A stretch of 64,000 bases of DNA. Source: Phaeobacter bryozoorum. Its GTDB lineage: Bacteria; Pseudomonadota; Alphaproteobacteria; Rhodobacterales; Rhodobacteraceae. The position numbers and the translations under genes are program-made. The stretch lies in the NCBI RefSeq assembly GCF_041893525.1, contig NZ_CP169068.1. One strand, given 5' to 3'. Each line of letters starts with the position of its first letter. Position 1 is the first letter of the stretch. Shown piece after piece: positions 16,921 through 25,955 of this stretch. The notes under the pieces are model-generated. The model did not search any database and was not told the origin of the DNA. It worked only from the letters and a program-made list of their open reading frames with translations.

Positions 16921-19317
16921 TTATCCGCGCAATGTGCCGCCGGTGGCCTTGGTGACTTTTGTGACAATCTTGTCGCTGACCGCTTCGATATCCTTTTCGG
17001 TCAGGGTTTTTTCGGTCGGCTGCAAGCGGACCGTGATGGCCAGAGACTTGTTGCCCTCTCCCAGGCTGCCGCCGATGAACTCGTCAAAAACGCGCACATC
17101 ATCAATCAGCGCCTTGTCGGCGCCTGCGGCGGCATTGACCAGGGTAAGGGCTTCGACGTCCTCGGCCACGACAAAGGCGAAATCACGCTCGACCGCTTGC
17201 AGGTCGCTTTGAACCAGCGCACCACGATTGGCCCCGGTTTTGCGTGGCATCGGAACTTCGTCAGGCCAGATGGTAAAGGCAACAGCGGACCCCTTGATCC
17301 CCATTTCGCTCAGAACCTTCGGGTGCAGTTCGCCAAAGACACCCAGCACTTTCTTCGGACCCAGGCAGATTTTGCCATGCCGCCCCGGATGCCACCAGGG
17401 CTCTGCCCCGCGAAGGATCTGGACCTTGGCAGGCGCACCGATTGCGGCCAGAACCGCCTCGATATCTGCCTTGGCGTCAAACGTGTCGACCGCGCGGCTG
17501 GTGCCATGCACGTCCTTGGGGCCGGTACGGCCAACCAGAAGGCCGGAAATCAGGTTATGCTGCTCACCCGGTTCACCACCGTGAAAAGCAGGTCCCGCCT
17601 CGAAGAGCGCCAGATCCATGAAGCCACGCGCCTGATTGCGTGCGGCAGCCTGCAACAGCCCGGGCAACAGTGCCGGACGCATGTGCGACATCTCGGAGGA
17701 GATCGGATTGGCCAGCATGGTCGCATCGTCCCCGCCACCAAACAGCGTTGCAGAGGCCTTGTCGATGAAGGTGTAGCTCACCACCTCGTTATAGCCGAGG
17801 CTGGCGCAGGTCCGGCGCGCGATCTGCTGGCGGCGTTGCTCAGGGGTCATCACCGGTGCAGGGACGCCATCTGTCAGGCGCGGCAGCGGCTTGCCTTCCA
17901 GTTTCGTGAGCGACGCGATACGCGCCACCTCCTCCACCAGATCAGCCTCCCCCATCACATCCGGGCGCCAGCTCGGAACATGGGCCATATTGCCCTCAAG
18001 CCGGAAACCCAGACGGGTCAGGGTCTGGCGCTGCTCTGATTCCGGGATATCCATCCCGACCAGCGACTGGACCCGCTCGGGATCCAGCTTATAGGCGCGC
18101 GCGTGATCCGGTACAGCGCCTGCGATCACCACATTCGACGGCTCGCCACCGCAGAGGTCGAGGATCATCCGGGTGGCATGATCGAGACCTTCACGGGTGT
18201 ATTCGGGGTCGACGCCCCGCTCGAAACGGTAGCGCGCGTCCGAGTTGATTTTCAGCGCCCGGCCAGTGGTCGCGATCTGTACATGGTCCCAGAATGCGCT
18301 CTCAAGGAACACATCGGTCGTTTCCTCGGTGCACCCGGTGTCGGCCCCGCCCATGATGCCCGCAATGCTCTCCGGGCCATTGTCGTCGGAGATGACCATC
18401 TGCCCTTCGGCGAAGGTGTAGTCCTTCTCATCCAGCGCGGTCAGCGTCTCGCCACCCGCTGCCCGGTGGATGCGCAGATTGCCCGCCACCTTGGCCGCGT
18501 CAAAGACATGCAGTGGGCGGTTCTGATCGAAGGTGAAATAATTGGTGATATCAACCAGTGTCGAAATCGGACGCAGACCAATGGCGCTCAACCGGTCCTG
18601 TAGCCACTGCGGGCTAGGGCCGTTCTTCACGCCGCGGATCAGGCGACCGGTGAACAGCGGGCAGCCATCCAGCGTATCTGCGTCGATATTGACCTTGATC
18701 GGGCTTTCGAATCCGCCGTCGACCGGCTCGATATCAAGCGGCTTCAATGTGCCCAGCCCGCGTGCGGCCAAATCCCGCGCGATCCCCCTAACCCCCAGCG
18801 CATCCGGGCGGTTCGGCGTGATGGCGATTTCAATAACGGGATCGACCTTGGCCGGGCTATTCTCGGACAGCCAATCGACGAAGCGATCGCCGACATCGCC
18901 CGAAGGCAGCTCGATGATGCCGTCATGTTCATCCGACAGTTCCAGCTCGCGCTCGGAGGCCATCATGCCAAAGCTCTCGACACCGCGGATCTTGCCCACA
19001 CCGATGGTGATGTCGAGACCGGGAATATACATGCCCGGTTTGCAAACCACGACGGTGATACCTTCACGGGCATTGGGCGCGCCGCAGATGATCTGCATCT
19101 CGCCTTCATCGGTGTCGACCTTGCACACCCGCAGCTTGTCCGCGTCGGGGTGTTTCTCGGCATGTTTCACATAGCCCAGCGTAAAATCCTTCAGCCGGTC
19201 CGCAGGGTTCGACACACCTTCGACCTCAAGCCCGAGGTCGGTCAGTGTTTCGGTGATGTCCTCGACGGAGGCCTCAGTGTCGAGGTGGTCTTTCAGCCAA
19301 GAAAGAGTGAATTTCAT
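16921..19317 (-). CDS. pheT: Phenylalanine--tRNA ligase beta subunit
   Basis: A 798-residue beta chain of the alpha2-beta2 PheRS, which edits mischarged tRNA and binds tRNA-Phe. The start MKFTLSWLKDHLDTEASVED is canonical. Visible domains in order: N-terminal OB-fold tRNA-binding domain (residues about 40-150, KHPDADKLRVCKVD), B3/B4 editing region, B5 domain, catalytic-like core (about 470-680) and the C-terminal ferredoxin-like anticodon-binding domain (VQSDLQAVERDFAFVV onward). The length is usual. The gene is the last of the rpmI-rplT-pheS-pheT block but is separated from pheS by a hydrolase gene and a terminator, so it may have its own promoter. Confidence 0.97.
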   Translation of the reverse strand: MKFTLSWLKDHLDTEASVEDITETLTDLGLEVEGVSNPADRLKDFTLGYVKHAEKHPDADKLRVCKVDTDEGEMQIICGAPNAREGITVVVCKPGMYIPGLDITIGVGKIRGVESFGMMASERELELSDEHDGIIELPSGDVGDRFVDWLSENSPAKVDPVIEIAITPNRPDALGVRGIARDLAARGLGTLKPLDIEPVDGGFESPIKVNIDADTLDGCPLFTGRLIRGVKNGPSPQWLQDRLSAIGLRPISTLVDITNYFTFDQNRPLHVFDAAKVAGNLRIHRAAGGETLTALDEKDYTFAEGQMVISDDNGPESIAGIMGGADTGCTEETTDVFLESAFWDHVQIATTGRALKINSDARYRFERGVDPEYTREGLDHATRMILDLCGGEPSNVVIAGAVPDHARAYKLDPERVQSLVGMDIPESEQRQTLTRLGFRLEGNMAHVPSWRPDVMGEADLVEEVARIASLTKLEGKPLPRLTDGVPAPVMTPEQRRQQIARRTCASLGYNEVVSYTFIDKASATLFGGGDDATMLANPISSEMSHMRPALLPGLLQAAARNQARGFMDLALFEAGPAFHGGEPGEQHNLISGLLVGRTGPKDVHGTSRAVDTFDAKADIEAVLAAIGAPAKVQILRGAEPWWHPGRHGKICLGPKKVLGVFGELHPKVLSEMGIKGSAVAFTIWPDEVPMPRKTGANRGALVQSDLQAVERDFAFVVAEDVEALTLVNAAAGADKALIDDVRVFDEFIGGSLGEGNKSLAITVRLQPTEKTLTEKDIEAVSDKIVTKVTKATGGTLRG

Positions 19318-19406
19318 CGGTCCGGTTTCCTATGGCAAGCCATGCATGTTGCAGCAGGCAATGACAAAGATTGCCCCCATGTGCAAGCCTTGGCTCCGCT
19401 CTCGGC

Positions 19407-20228
19407 CTAAGGATAGCTGGGGGTGAGACCCAAAAGCTCATCCAGCTGCCGACCGATCCAACCATGCGGGATGAAATGCCCGCCCGGGTGCAGATCCAGG
19501 GTGACATCATGCCCACCGCAGCTCCAGCCGGTGCGCGAAAATGTCAGGAAACTGCGGACCTGCCAATCTCCCTGCGCCTCGCCTCCGCCGGAACAGTCGA
19601 ACGCCCGCCGCCACAAGGCCACCGGATAGGTCACATCATCCCCCGGCCCCATCGGAAAATCCATCACCGTGTCCGCAAGCCCGTGCACATGCCGAACCTC
19701 CTGCGGGGCCTCGGCGCAGATTTCGGTTTGATCAATACTGCCCGCCACCGCCAGCAATGCCGCAATCCCCTTGCCGCTCTGGCAGGCGTAACGCCAGGCC
19801 ATGGCGGATCCGTAGGAATAGCCCGAGACAAAGACCTGTTCGGCATCGACCGGGTAGCGTTTTGCCACATCCGCCAGCACCGCATCGGCAAAGGGCACAT
19901 CCTCGGTGTCTGCCGTCCAGAAATTCCAGCTCTTGCCACGGCCATTCGGGGTGACCAGCAATACGCCCCGCCGTTTGGCCGAGGCCCCGACCCGATCGGA
20001 GCGCAACGCATGTTTGCCTGTTCGCGACCAGCCATGAAAATGCATCAGAACAGGCAGCGGCGCGACACCGTCCCAGTTATCAGGCTCCATCACGTGATAG
20101 CTGCGATCTCCCAGCGCGCAGGCCAGCTCTTCGCCGCAGGGGTCTGCAGTTGCCTTCCACGGCCCCATGGCCGCGACAGAGGTGGCACACATGTAAGCGG
20201 TTGAGAGCAAGAGGAGAAAACGTGTCAT
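19407..20228 (-). CDS. Secreted alpha/beta hydrolase, polyhydroxybutyrate depolymerase/feruloyl esterase-like
   Basis: A 273-residue protein from ATG 20228 (MTRFLLLLSTAYMCATSVAA, a signal peptide cut at about residue 20). The nucleophile elbow GYSYG has Ser at about residue 138, and the LpqC-like opening PLPVLMHFHGWSRTGKH and closing histidine region HPGGHFIPHGW match the family. It should cleave an ester outside the cytoplasm; the true substrate is not known. Several cysteines (CGEELAC, CQSGKG, SCGGHD) may form disulfides. It sits between pheS and pheT on the same strand, splitting the usual pair. Confidence 0.8.
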   Translation of the reverse strand: MTRFLLLLSTAYMCATSVAAMGPWKATADPCGEELACALGDRSYHVMEPDNWDGVAPLPVLMHFHGWSRTGKHALRSDRVGASAKRRGVLLVTPNGRGKSWNFWTADTEDVPFADAVLADVAKRYPVDAEQVFVSGYSYGSAMAWRYACQSGKGIAALLAVAGSIDQTEICAEAPQEVRHVHGLADTVMDFPMGPGDDVTYPVALWRRAFDCSGGGEAQGDWQVRSFLTFSRTGWSCGGHDVTLDLHPGGHFIPHGWIGRQLDELLGLTPSYP

Positions 20229-20303
20229 AGACGGGAGACTACCCGACACCACGCCCCTGTCATTTCACATGTTTGTGGGGCGGTGAACCTAGGCCCCCAA
20301 ACC

Positions 20304-20335
20304 AAAACGCCCGCCTCAGGTACGAGGCAGGCGTT
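20304..20335 (-). terminator. Rho-independent terminator after pheS
   Basis: Arms 20306-20317 (AACGCCCGCCTC) and 20324-20335 (GAGGCAGGCGTT) with one mismatch. On the minus strand the stem is followed by TTTTGGTTT. It lies just past the pheS stop at 20356 and before the hydrolase, so pheS and pheT may not share one transcript fully. Confidence 0.65.
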
Positions 20336-20355
20336 CAGAAGTCCGTCATCCGGGC

Positions 20356-21429
20356 CTAGCGGCTCAAACCACCGTGCAGCGTCGGCACGTCGAGACACTG
20401 GAAACCGTAGTGGCGCAGCCAGCGCAGGTCGCTGTCGAAGAAGGCGCGCAGATCAGGAATACCGTATTTCAGCATCGCGATCCGGTCGATCCCCATCCCG
20501 AACGCAAACCCCTGATAGATGTCCGGGTCGATCCCGCCAGCGGCAATCACCTTGGGGTGCACCATGCCGGAGCCAAGGATTTCAAGCCAGTCGTCACCCT
20601 CACCGATTTTCAAGGTGCCATCTTTCCAGGAACAGCGGATATCAACCTCGGCCGACGGTTCGGTGAAGGGGAAATGCGACGCACGGAAACGCAGATCGAC
20701 GCTGTCCACCTCAAAGAAGGATTTCACGAATTCTTCCAGCACCCATTTCAGGTTCGCCATGGAGATGTTCTTGTCCAGCGCGAGGCCTTCGACCTGATGG
20801 AACATCGGCGTGTGGGTCTGGTCGTAATCAGCGCGGTAAACGCCACCCGGACAGATGATGCGCAAAGGCGCACCCATCTTCTCCATCGAGCGGATCTGGA
20901 CGGGGCTGGTATGGGTGCGAAGCACATGCGGCGGGCGGTTATCGCCCTCGGCGCGGTGCATGTAGAACGTGTCCATCTCAGCGCGTGCCGGATGGTGGCC
21001 GGGAATATTCAGCGCATCGAAATTGTACCAGTCGGTGTCGATACGCGGACCTTCGGCAACGGAGAAACCCAGCTCGGCAAAGATCGCGGTCAACTCCTCG
21101 CTGGCCTGGCTGATCGGATGCAGAGTCCCGCTGCGCGTCGGGCGGGTCGGCAAGGTGACGTCCAGCCATTCGGTCCGCAGGCGCGCATCCAATGCGGCAT
21201 CGGCCAGCCCGGCCTTCTTGGCGGCGAGTGCGGCGTTGATCTCATCCTTCAGCGCGTTCAGGGCCGGACCCGCAACCTGACGCTCTTCAGGCGTCATCTT
21301 GCCCAGCTCACGCATCTTCAGCGCGACTTCGCCCTTTTTCCCAACTGCTGCAACCCGGATGGTCTCCAGCGCGTTTTCATCGGCAGCATCGGCGATCTGC
21401 CCGAGATATTTTGCTTTAAGATCGTCCAT
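20356..21429 (-). CDS. pheS: Phenylalanine--tRNA ligase alpha subunit
   Basis: A 357-residue catalytic alpha chain that activates phenylalanine and charges tRNA-Phe. The N-terminal coiled coil (residues about 1-90, with LRELG-type heptads in VALKMRELGKMTPEER) binds tRNA. The class II motifs follow: motif 1 HPISQASEELTAIFAELGF near residue 102, motif 2 in PLRIICPGGVYRADYDQTHT near 180, and motif 3 in GFAFGMGIDRIAMLKYGI near 320. ATG 21429 follows AGGGGA. The A294-type position lies in GFAFGMG. It is cotranscribed downstream of rplT or uses a promoter in the 215-base gap. Confidence 0.97.
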   Translation of the reverse strand: MDDLKAKYLGQIADAADENALETIRVAAVGKKGEVALKMRELGKMTPEERQVAGPALNALKDEINAALAAKKAGLADAALDARLRTEWLDVTLPTRPTRSGTLHPISQASEELTAIFAELGFSVAEGPRIDTDWYNFDALNIPGHHPARAEMDTFYMHRAEGDNRPPHVLRTHTSPVQIRSMEKMGAPLRIICPGGVYRADYDQTHTPMFHQVEGLALDKNISMANLKWVLEEFVKSFFEVDSVDLRFRASHFPFTEPSAEVDIRCSWKDGTLKIGEGDDWLEILGSGMVHPKVIAAGGIDPDIYQGFAFGMGIDRIAMLKYGIPDLRAFFDSDLRWLRHYGFQCLDVPTLHGGLSR

Positions 21430-21592
21430 GACGGTCCCCTGAATAATGCTGCAGCCCTGCTACCACAGCAGAAGCTGAAAGCAAGCTTTTGAACCGGTTC
21501 TCTGCCAATCGGGCGGCAATCGCGACAATCCGGCAGCCTCCCCGCCTCCGTCAGACCGTATAGCCTGCCTCTCTAGCAGATCAGCAACAGCA

Positions 21593-21622
21593 AAAGGGCC
21601 GCCCTTTGCAGAGCGGCCCTTT
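21593..21622 (-). terminator. Rho-independent terminator after rplT
   Basis: Perfect ten-base arms AAAGGGCCGC (21593-21602) and GCGGCCCTTT (21613-21622), followed on the minus strand by TTTTGCTGTT. It closes the rpmI-rplT unit. Confidence 0.75.
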
Positions 21623-21644
21623 CGGAATTGTCTTGCGCCTAAGC

Positions 21645-22010
21645 TTAGGCTGCCAGTGCGCTCTGTGCCTGCTTCACGATGGCACCGAATGCTTCGGGCT
21701 CGTGTACGGCCAGATCGGCAAGCACTTTGCGGTCCACTTCGATACCGGCCAGGGTCAGGCCGTTGATGAAGCGGGAGTATGTCAGAGCCTCGTCGTGGCT
21801 ACGCACAGCTGCGTTGATCCGCTGGATCCACAGCGCGCGGAAATTCCGCTTGCGGTTCTTACGGTCGCGGGTTGCGTATTGGTTTGCCTTGTCAACAGCC
21901 TGACGCGCGACCTTGAAGGTATTCTTGCGACGGCCATAGTAGCCTTTTGCGGCCTTGATGACTTTCTTGTGACGGGCGTGAGTTGTGGTACCACCTTTAA
22001 CGCGGGACAT
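21645..22010 (-). CDS. rplT: 50S ribosomal protein L20
   Basis: A 121-residue basic protein beginning MSRVKGGTTTHARHKKVIK, with the family hallmarks GYYGRRKNTFKVARQAV and RDRKNRKRNFRALWIQRIN. L20 binds 23S rRNA early in 50S assembly. ATG 22010 follows AGGAG with good spacing, 15 bases after the rpmI stop. The length is slightly above the E. coli 118. infC, often the first gene of this operon, is not upstream here. Confidence 0.98.
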   Translation of the reverse strand: MSRVKGGTTTHARHKKVIKAAKGYYGRRKNTFKVARQAVDKANQYATRDRKNRKRNFRALWIQRINAAVRSHDEALTYSRFINGLTLAGIEVDRKVLADLAVHEPEAFGAIVKQAQSALAA

Positions 22011-22025
22011 ATCTCAGATCTCCTC

Positions 22026-22226
22026 TTAGCGGTCGTAGGGCATGAAGCCCTTGACGATCTTTGCGTCGGGTGCCGACAGGGTAGTGGTGCCGCGGGCGTC
22101 GCGGATAAACTTGCGGGTCCGCTTGATCATGCCATGGCGCTTGCCGGCCTGACCTGCGAGGACCTTGCCGGTCGCGGTCACTTTGAAGCGCTTCTTGGCG
22201 CTCGATTTTGTCTTCATTTTGGGCAT
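22026..22226 (-). CDS. rpmI: 50S ribosomal protein L35
   Basis: A 66-residue basic protein, MPKMKTKSSAKKRFKVTATG, the standard L35 opening. I chose ATG 22226, preceded by GAAGGAGACGG; the frame is open five codons further but that would mask this ribosome site. L35 is a small 50S subunit protein. It is the first gene of the rpmI-rplT unit, and the promoter should lie in the 190 bases before it, where I see no L20-type leader structure that I can support. Confidence 0.97.
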   Translation of the reverse strand: MPKMKTKSSAKKRFKVTATGKVLAGQAGKRHGMIKRTRKFIRDARGTTTLSAPDAKIVKGFMPYDR

Positions 22227-22417
22227 TTCCGTCTCCTTCAATGCGGGTTCGGTCTATGCGCGACTTCGGCATGCCACATTGGGCCGGCCACGCGAACAGG
22301 GCTGCCGTTTACGCAAGCTGGACCATAAGGGCAAGCAGATTCTTCGAGCAGACGGCCAATCCGCCCTCCTTGAGGTTCAGTCAGCGCGGCCTCGACAGTC
22401 AGCGCGCGCCATGACGC

Positions 22418-22639
22418 TCAGGTAAAGCGGCCAATCACCCGGAAAATGGCTTTCGGGATATCGTCGATCTGATACCCGCCGGATTTTGTACTGAACGCAT
22501 ATAGGAGCAGACCCACCGCCACGACAAGAAAAACCGCCGACACCCTGGGGGTGCGGCGGTCGGTAGCGGCAGACAACAGCGCGGGTATTGCCAGAAAAGC
22601 CAGCAACAACCCAAGCACCAGTGCCAGATCCGTATCCAT
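22418..22639 (-). CDS. Small two-helix membrane protein, hypothetical
   Basis: A 73-residue protein, MDTDLALVLGLLLAFLAIPA, with two hydrophobic segments (about residues 5-25 and 34-54) joined by an Arg-rich turn (TDRRTPRVS), and a short soluble tail. No known function that I can name. ATG 22639 has GAGGA ten bases upstream, and the gene starts 38 bases after the pyk stop on the same strand, so it is probably cotranscribed with pyk. The good ribosome site and tight spacing argue it is real. The 190 bases between it and rpmI hold nothing I can identify. Confidence 0.65.
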   Translation of the reverse strand: MDTDLALVLGLLLAFLAIPALLSAATDRRTPRVSAVFLVVAVGLLLYAFSTKSGGYQIDDIPKAIFRVIGRFT

Positions 22640-22676
22640 GCTGCGCGTCCTCGCAGAAGACTAAGACGCGTTCAGG

Positions 22677-24122
22677 TTACTCCGGGTCGGTGCTGTAGAT
22701 CAAACGTTCATCGCAGGGTGCCACACGCAGGATGTTGGTGGTGCCCGGAACGTTGAAAGGCACACCGGCCGTCACGACGATCTGATCGGTTTCCCCGGCG
22801 AAGCCGCCGGAACGGGCGGCACGCGCGGCACCGACCACAGCGCCTTTGAAGCGTTCCTGATCCGGCGTCACCACACAGTTGCAGCCCCAGCTCAGCGCCA
22901 GACGGCGGGCTGTCCGGTTCAGCGGCGTCAGCGCAATGATCGGCACGCCCGGACGCTCCCGTGCGGTCAGCAGCGCGGTGGTGCCGCTTTGGGTATAGCA
23001 GCAGATCGCCTTGATCTCGGTCTTCTCGGCGATTTCACGCGCGGCAGCGACAATCGCGTCGGCGACGGTATCGCCCTTGGCCGAGCGGGAAGAGGCAATG
23101 ATCTGGCTATAGGTCGGATCCACCTCTACCTCGGTGGCGACATTATCCATCGTCTTCACCGCTTCGATCGGGTACTGGCCTGCCGCGGATTCAGCGGAGA
23201 GCATGATTGCATCCGCCCCCTCGTAGATCGCGGTTGCCACATCGGAGACTTCGGCGCGGGTCGGCATCGGGCTTTCGATCATGCTTTCCAGCATCTGGGT
23301 GGCCACGATCACCGGTTTGGCAGCTGCACGGCAGCGACGCACCAGACGTTTCTGGATCGGCGGCACTGCAGCAACCGGCAGTTCAACACCCAGATCGCCG
23401 CGCGCAACCATGATCCCGTCGGAGGCATCTAGGATTTCATCGAAATTGTCGACCGCAGCCGGTTTTTCGATTTTCGACAGCACTGCCGCGCGACCATCCG
23501 CAAGACCACGTGCCTCGTAGACGTCCTTGGCGCGCTGAACAAAGGACAGCGCCAGCCAATCGACGCCCAGCCCGCAGACAAATTCCAGATCGCCGCGATC
23601 TTTCTCCGACAGGGCCGCCAGCGGCAGCACCACATCGGGAACATTCACCCCCTTGCGGTTGGAGATTGTCCCACCTGTGGTGACGGTACAATTGGCGAAG
23701 TGGTTGCCGCAGGTCTCCACCTTCAGGCGAATCTTGCCATCGTTGACCAGCAGATGGGCACCGGGCTGCAGGGCTTCGAAAATCTCGGGGTGGGGAAGAC
23801 AGACGCGATTCACGTCACCCTCTGCCTTGTCCAGATCCAGCCGGAAGGACGCACCTTCGACCAGCTCCTCCGAACCATTGGCAAAGACGCCGACACGCAG
23901 CTTCGGCCCCTGAAGGTCGGCGAGGATGGCAATCGAGCTGTCCAGATCGGCCTCGACCTTGCGAATAATCGCATGTTTGGCGGCAATCTCTTCGTGGCTG
24001 CCGTGCGACATGTTCAGACGGAACACATCTGCACCCGCCTCATGCAGGGCACGGATGGTCTCATAGGTTTCGGATGCAGGCCCAAGGGTGGCAACAATCT
24101 TTACATTGCGCGATCTTCTCAT
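22677..24122 (-). CDS. pyk: Pyruvate kinase
   Basis: A 481-residue enzyme that makes pyruvate and ATP from phosphoenolpyruvate and ADP, the last glycolytic step. The opening MRRSRNVKIVATLGPASETY is canonical, with DVFRLNMSHGSHEEI giving the PEP/K+ region, GDLGVELP the metal and active-site loop, and ESMIESPMPTRAEVSDVA the family signature (catalytic Lys in ILSKIEKPAAVDNFDE just before). The C-terminal effector domain starts near residue 340. The window also contains a PEP-synthesising dikinase (53913), which works in the opposite direction. A small membrane-protein gene follows. Confidence 0.97.
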   Translation of the reverse strand: MRRSRNVKIVATLGPASETYETIRALHEAGADVFRLNMSHGSHEEIAAKHAIIRKVEADLDSSIAILADLQGPKLRVGVFANGSEELVEGASFRLDLDKAEGDVNRVCLPHPEIFEALQPGAHLLVNDGKIRLKVETCGNHFANCTVTTGGTISNRKGVNVPDVVLPLAALSEKDRGDLEFVCGLGVDWLALSFVQRAKDVYEARGLADGRAAVLSKIEKPAAVDNFDEILDASDGIMVARGDLGVELPVAAVPPIQKRLVRRCRAAAKPVIVATQMLESMIESPMPTRAEVSDVATAIYEGADAIMLSAESAAGQYPIEAVKTMDNVATEVEVDPTYSQIIASSRSAKGDTVADAIVAAAREIAEKTEIKAICCYTQSGTTALLTARERPGVPIIALTPLNRTARRLALSWGCNCVVTPDQERFKGAVVGAARAARSGGFAGETDQIVVTAGVPFNVPGTTNILRVAPCDERLIYSTDPE

Positions 24123-24242
24123 GGGGTCATCCTCTTCATCGGCTGGAACGGTGTTATCGCAAACATTGCTGCGGCGCTTATCGCCTAATTCCCATTTTGC
24201 CGCAACTCCCCTAAAGCTTCATCATCAAATGGCGACGGACAG

Positions 24243-24980
24243 ATGACATATTCACCATTCTTCTTGCATGGGGCCGGGCGCCCTGCCCGCTGGGTGATCT
24301 GCTGCGATCACGCCACCAATCATGTCCCCCCCTTTGTGAACAACGGCGAACTTGGCCTGCCGCGCGCGGACATGGAGCGCCACATTGCCTATGATATCGG
24401 CGCCTATGGGGTGGCACAGCAGTTGGGGCAGCTTCTGGATGCGCCGGTCATCGCCTCCAATTTCTCGCGACTGGTGATTGATCCAAACCGTGGCCCGGAT
24501 GATCCAACCCTGCTTATGAAACTCTACGACGGGACCATCATTCCCGGCAACCGCCACGCCGATGCGGCCGAGCGAACGGCGCGGATGGCGGCCTGCTACC
24601 ACCCCTATCATGATGCCCTGGCCGAGCTGCTGATGCGGCCCGACGCAATTCTGGTGTCCATCCACTCCTTCACCCGCCAGCTGCGCGGACGTCCGCCACG
24701 GCCCTGGCACATCGGAATCCTGTCACCTGACAACGAGCCCCTGTCGCCCCATATCGTCACCGAGATGAAGGCGCAGCCGGACCTCTGCGTCGGCGTGAAT
24801 GCGCCCTACACAGGCTATCTGCCCGGCGATACGCTGGATCGACATGGTACCGCCCATGCGCGCCCAAACACGCTGATCGAACTGCGCAACGATCTGATTG
24901 CCAGTGCGGCCGAGCAGCAGGACTGGGCCGAACGTCTGGCCAATGTACTGCCCTGCGCCTTGAACAAATCAGGTCTCTGA
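24243..24980 (+). CDS. N-formylglutamate amidohydrolase family protein
   Basis: A 245-residue zinc-type amidohydrolase. Conserved blocks are CDHATNHVPP near residue 21, SRLVIDPNRGPDDPTLL near 78, and ILVSIHSFTRQLRG near 135 (the family His/Ser region), with GVNAPYTGYLPGDTLDRHG near 180. N-formylglutamate amidohydrolase frees glutamate and formate in histidine degradation, but no hut genes are in the window, so this paralogue may act on another N-formyl amino acid. It is divergent from pyk with 120 bases between starts. A DUF1244 gene follows in the same direction. Confidence 0.88.
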   Translation: MTYSPFFLHGAGRPARWVICCDHATNHVPPFVNNGELGLPRADMERHIAYDIGAYGVAQQLGQLLDAPVIASNFSRLVIDPNRGPDDPTLLMKLYDGTIIPGNRHADAAERTARMAACYHPYHDALAELLMRPDAILVSIHSFTRQLRGRPPRPWHIGILSPDNEPLSPHIVTEMKAQPDLCVGVNAPYTGYLPGDTLDRHGTAHARPNTLIELRNDLIASAAEQQDWAERLANVLPCALNKSGL

Positions 24981-25068
24981 CACCCGATAGGGCGCGACCA
25001 TCGGTGCGAGTTGCTCCGCCCGGGTGCAACTGCTAGTCACGCAGATAGTGTCATGGAAGGAGCCCGAC

Positions 25069-25386
25069 ATGGACAAGCAGACCCAGATCGAACTAGAGGC
25101 GGCCGCCTTCCGCCGGTTGCGCCAGCACCTGATGGAAGACCGCACCGATGTGCAGAACATCGACATGATAAATCTCACAGGGTTCTGCCGCAATTGCCTG
25201 TCGCGCTGGTATCAGGAAGCCGCCAATGAACGCGGCATCGAGATGGGAAAAGCCGAGGCACGTGAAAGCTTCTACGGCATGACCATGGATGAATGGAAAG
25301 CCAACTATCAGACCGAGGCCTCTGTCGAGAAACAGGCCGCTTTTGAGACCGCATTTCAAGAGAATGTAGGAAAAGAGCCCTCCTGA
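25069..25386 (+). CDS. DUF1244 family protein
   Basis: A 105-residue cytoplasmic protein. I chose ATG 25069 (MDKQTQIELEAAAFRRLRQH), which has GGAAGGAG upstream, over an in-frame start at 25024. The family core is MINLTGFCRNCLSRWYQEAA, with two cysteines in a C-x2-C pair that may bind metal, followed by YGMTMDEWKANYQTEA. The family is conserved in proteobacteria but its function is unknown. It lies 88 bases after the N-formylglutamate amidohydrolase gene, and a strong terminator follows. Confidence 0.88.
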   Translation: MDKQTQIELEAAAFRRLRQHLMEDRTDVQNIDMINLTGFCRNCLSRWYQEAANERGIEMGKAEARESFYGMTMDEWKANYQTEASVEKQAAFETAFQENVGKEPS

Positions 25387-25444
25387 CGGTCCAGCGCCGC
25401 CACCGACGGACCGCGAAGTTACTGCCGCGTGAAGCGACCTGATG

Positions 25445-25468
25445 AAGGCCCCGGCAGGGGCCTTTTTT
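25445..25468 (+). terminator. Rho-independent terminator after the DUF1244 gene
   Basis: Arms AAGGCCCC (25445-25452) and GGGGCCTT (25457-25464) with a GGCA loop, followed by a run of six T's. A classical strong terminator. Confidence 0.85.
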
Positions 25469-25522
25469 GCGTCACTGCGCCCCTGACACATAGGCGATCA
25501 TAGCCGATTGGTCGTCGGCTGG

Positions 25523-25954
25523 TCAGATCACGCCGATTTCCGCAAGCGCCTGCGACAGCTCAGGCGGCAACGGCTTTTCTGCCAAACGCCCTTTTCGCAG
25601 ATCCGGCGGCGTGTCCTCCGGCTTCAGATAGCGCCACCCCTGAAAAGCCCGCCGCGTTGCGACCTGTGTACGGTGGATTTCCGGCTCCAGAACAATTGCA
25701 CAGCGGCGGATTCCGTCGCCACCGATCACCTCGTCCAGCCGCAAAATGCGTTGACGACACTGGATTTGTCCCTTGATCACCCAATAGATCGACCCACCAT
25801 TGAGGATCTCCGCTTCGCGCTTGGGCCACATCCGCGTAACATGGCGCGGCAATCCCTCCGGCAACTGCTTGCGGTACTCCGCCTGCCAGGCTGCCAGCCC
25901 GTCAACAGTTTCAGTCCCAACGGAAAGTTTCACGAGGTTGATATAGTTATCCAC
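25523..25954 (-). CDS. DUF1489 family protein
   Basis: A 143-residue protein, conserved in alphaproteobacteria, of unknown function. Conserved stretches are INLVKLSVGTETVDGLAAWQ at the N-terminus, HVTRMWPKREAEILNGGSIY in the middle, and ILRLDEVIGGDGIRRCAIVL then RAFQGWRYLKPEDTPPDL near the end. The start used is GTG 25954 (GTGGATAAC). Its first codons overlap a perfect DnaA box. It is divergent from nrdJ (26140). It ends 55 bases from the DUF1244 terminator in the convergent direction. Confidence 0.8.
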   Translation of the reverse strand: MDNYINLVKLSVGTETVDGLAAWQAEYRKQLPEGLPRHVTRMWPKREAEILNGGSIYWVIKGQIQCRQRILRLDEVIGGDGIRRCAIVLEPEIHRTQVATRRAFQGWRYLKPEDTPPDLRKGRLAEKPLPPELSQALAEIGVI

Positions 25955-25955
25955 A
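25947..25955 (+). promoter_or_regulatory. Perfect DnaA-box sequence TTATCCACA between DUF1489 and nrdJ
   Basis: TTATCCACA at 25947-25955 matches the DnaA 9-mer exactly. It lies on the DUF1489 start codon and 185 bases upstream of the nrdJ start. DnaA controls nrd genes in some bacteria, so a role in ribonucleotide reductase timing is possible. By chance one such 9-mer is expected roughly every other 64 kb window, so this is only a candidate. Confidence 0.35.
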
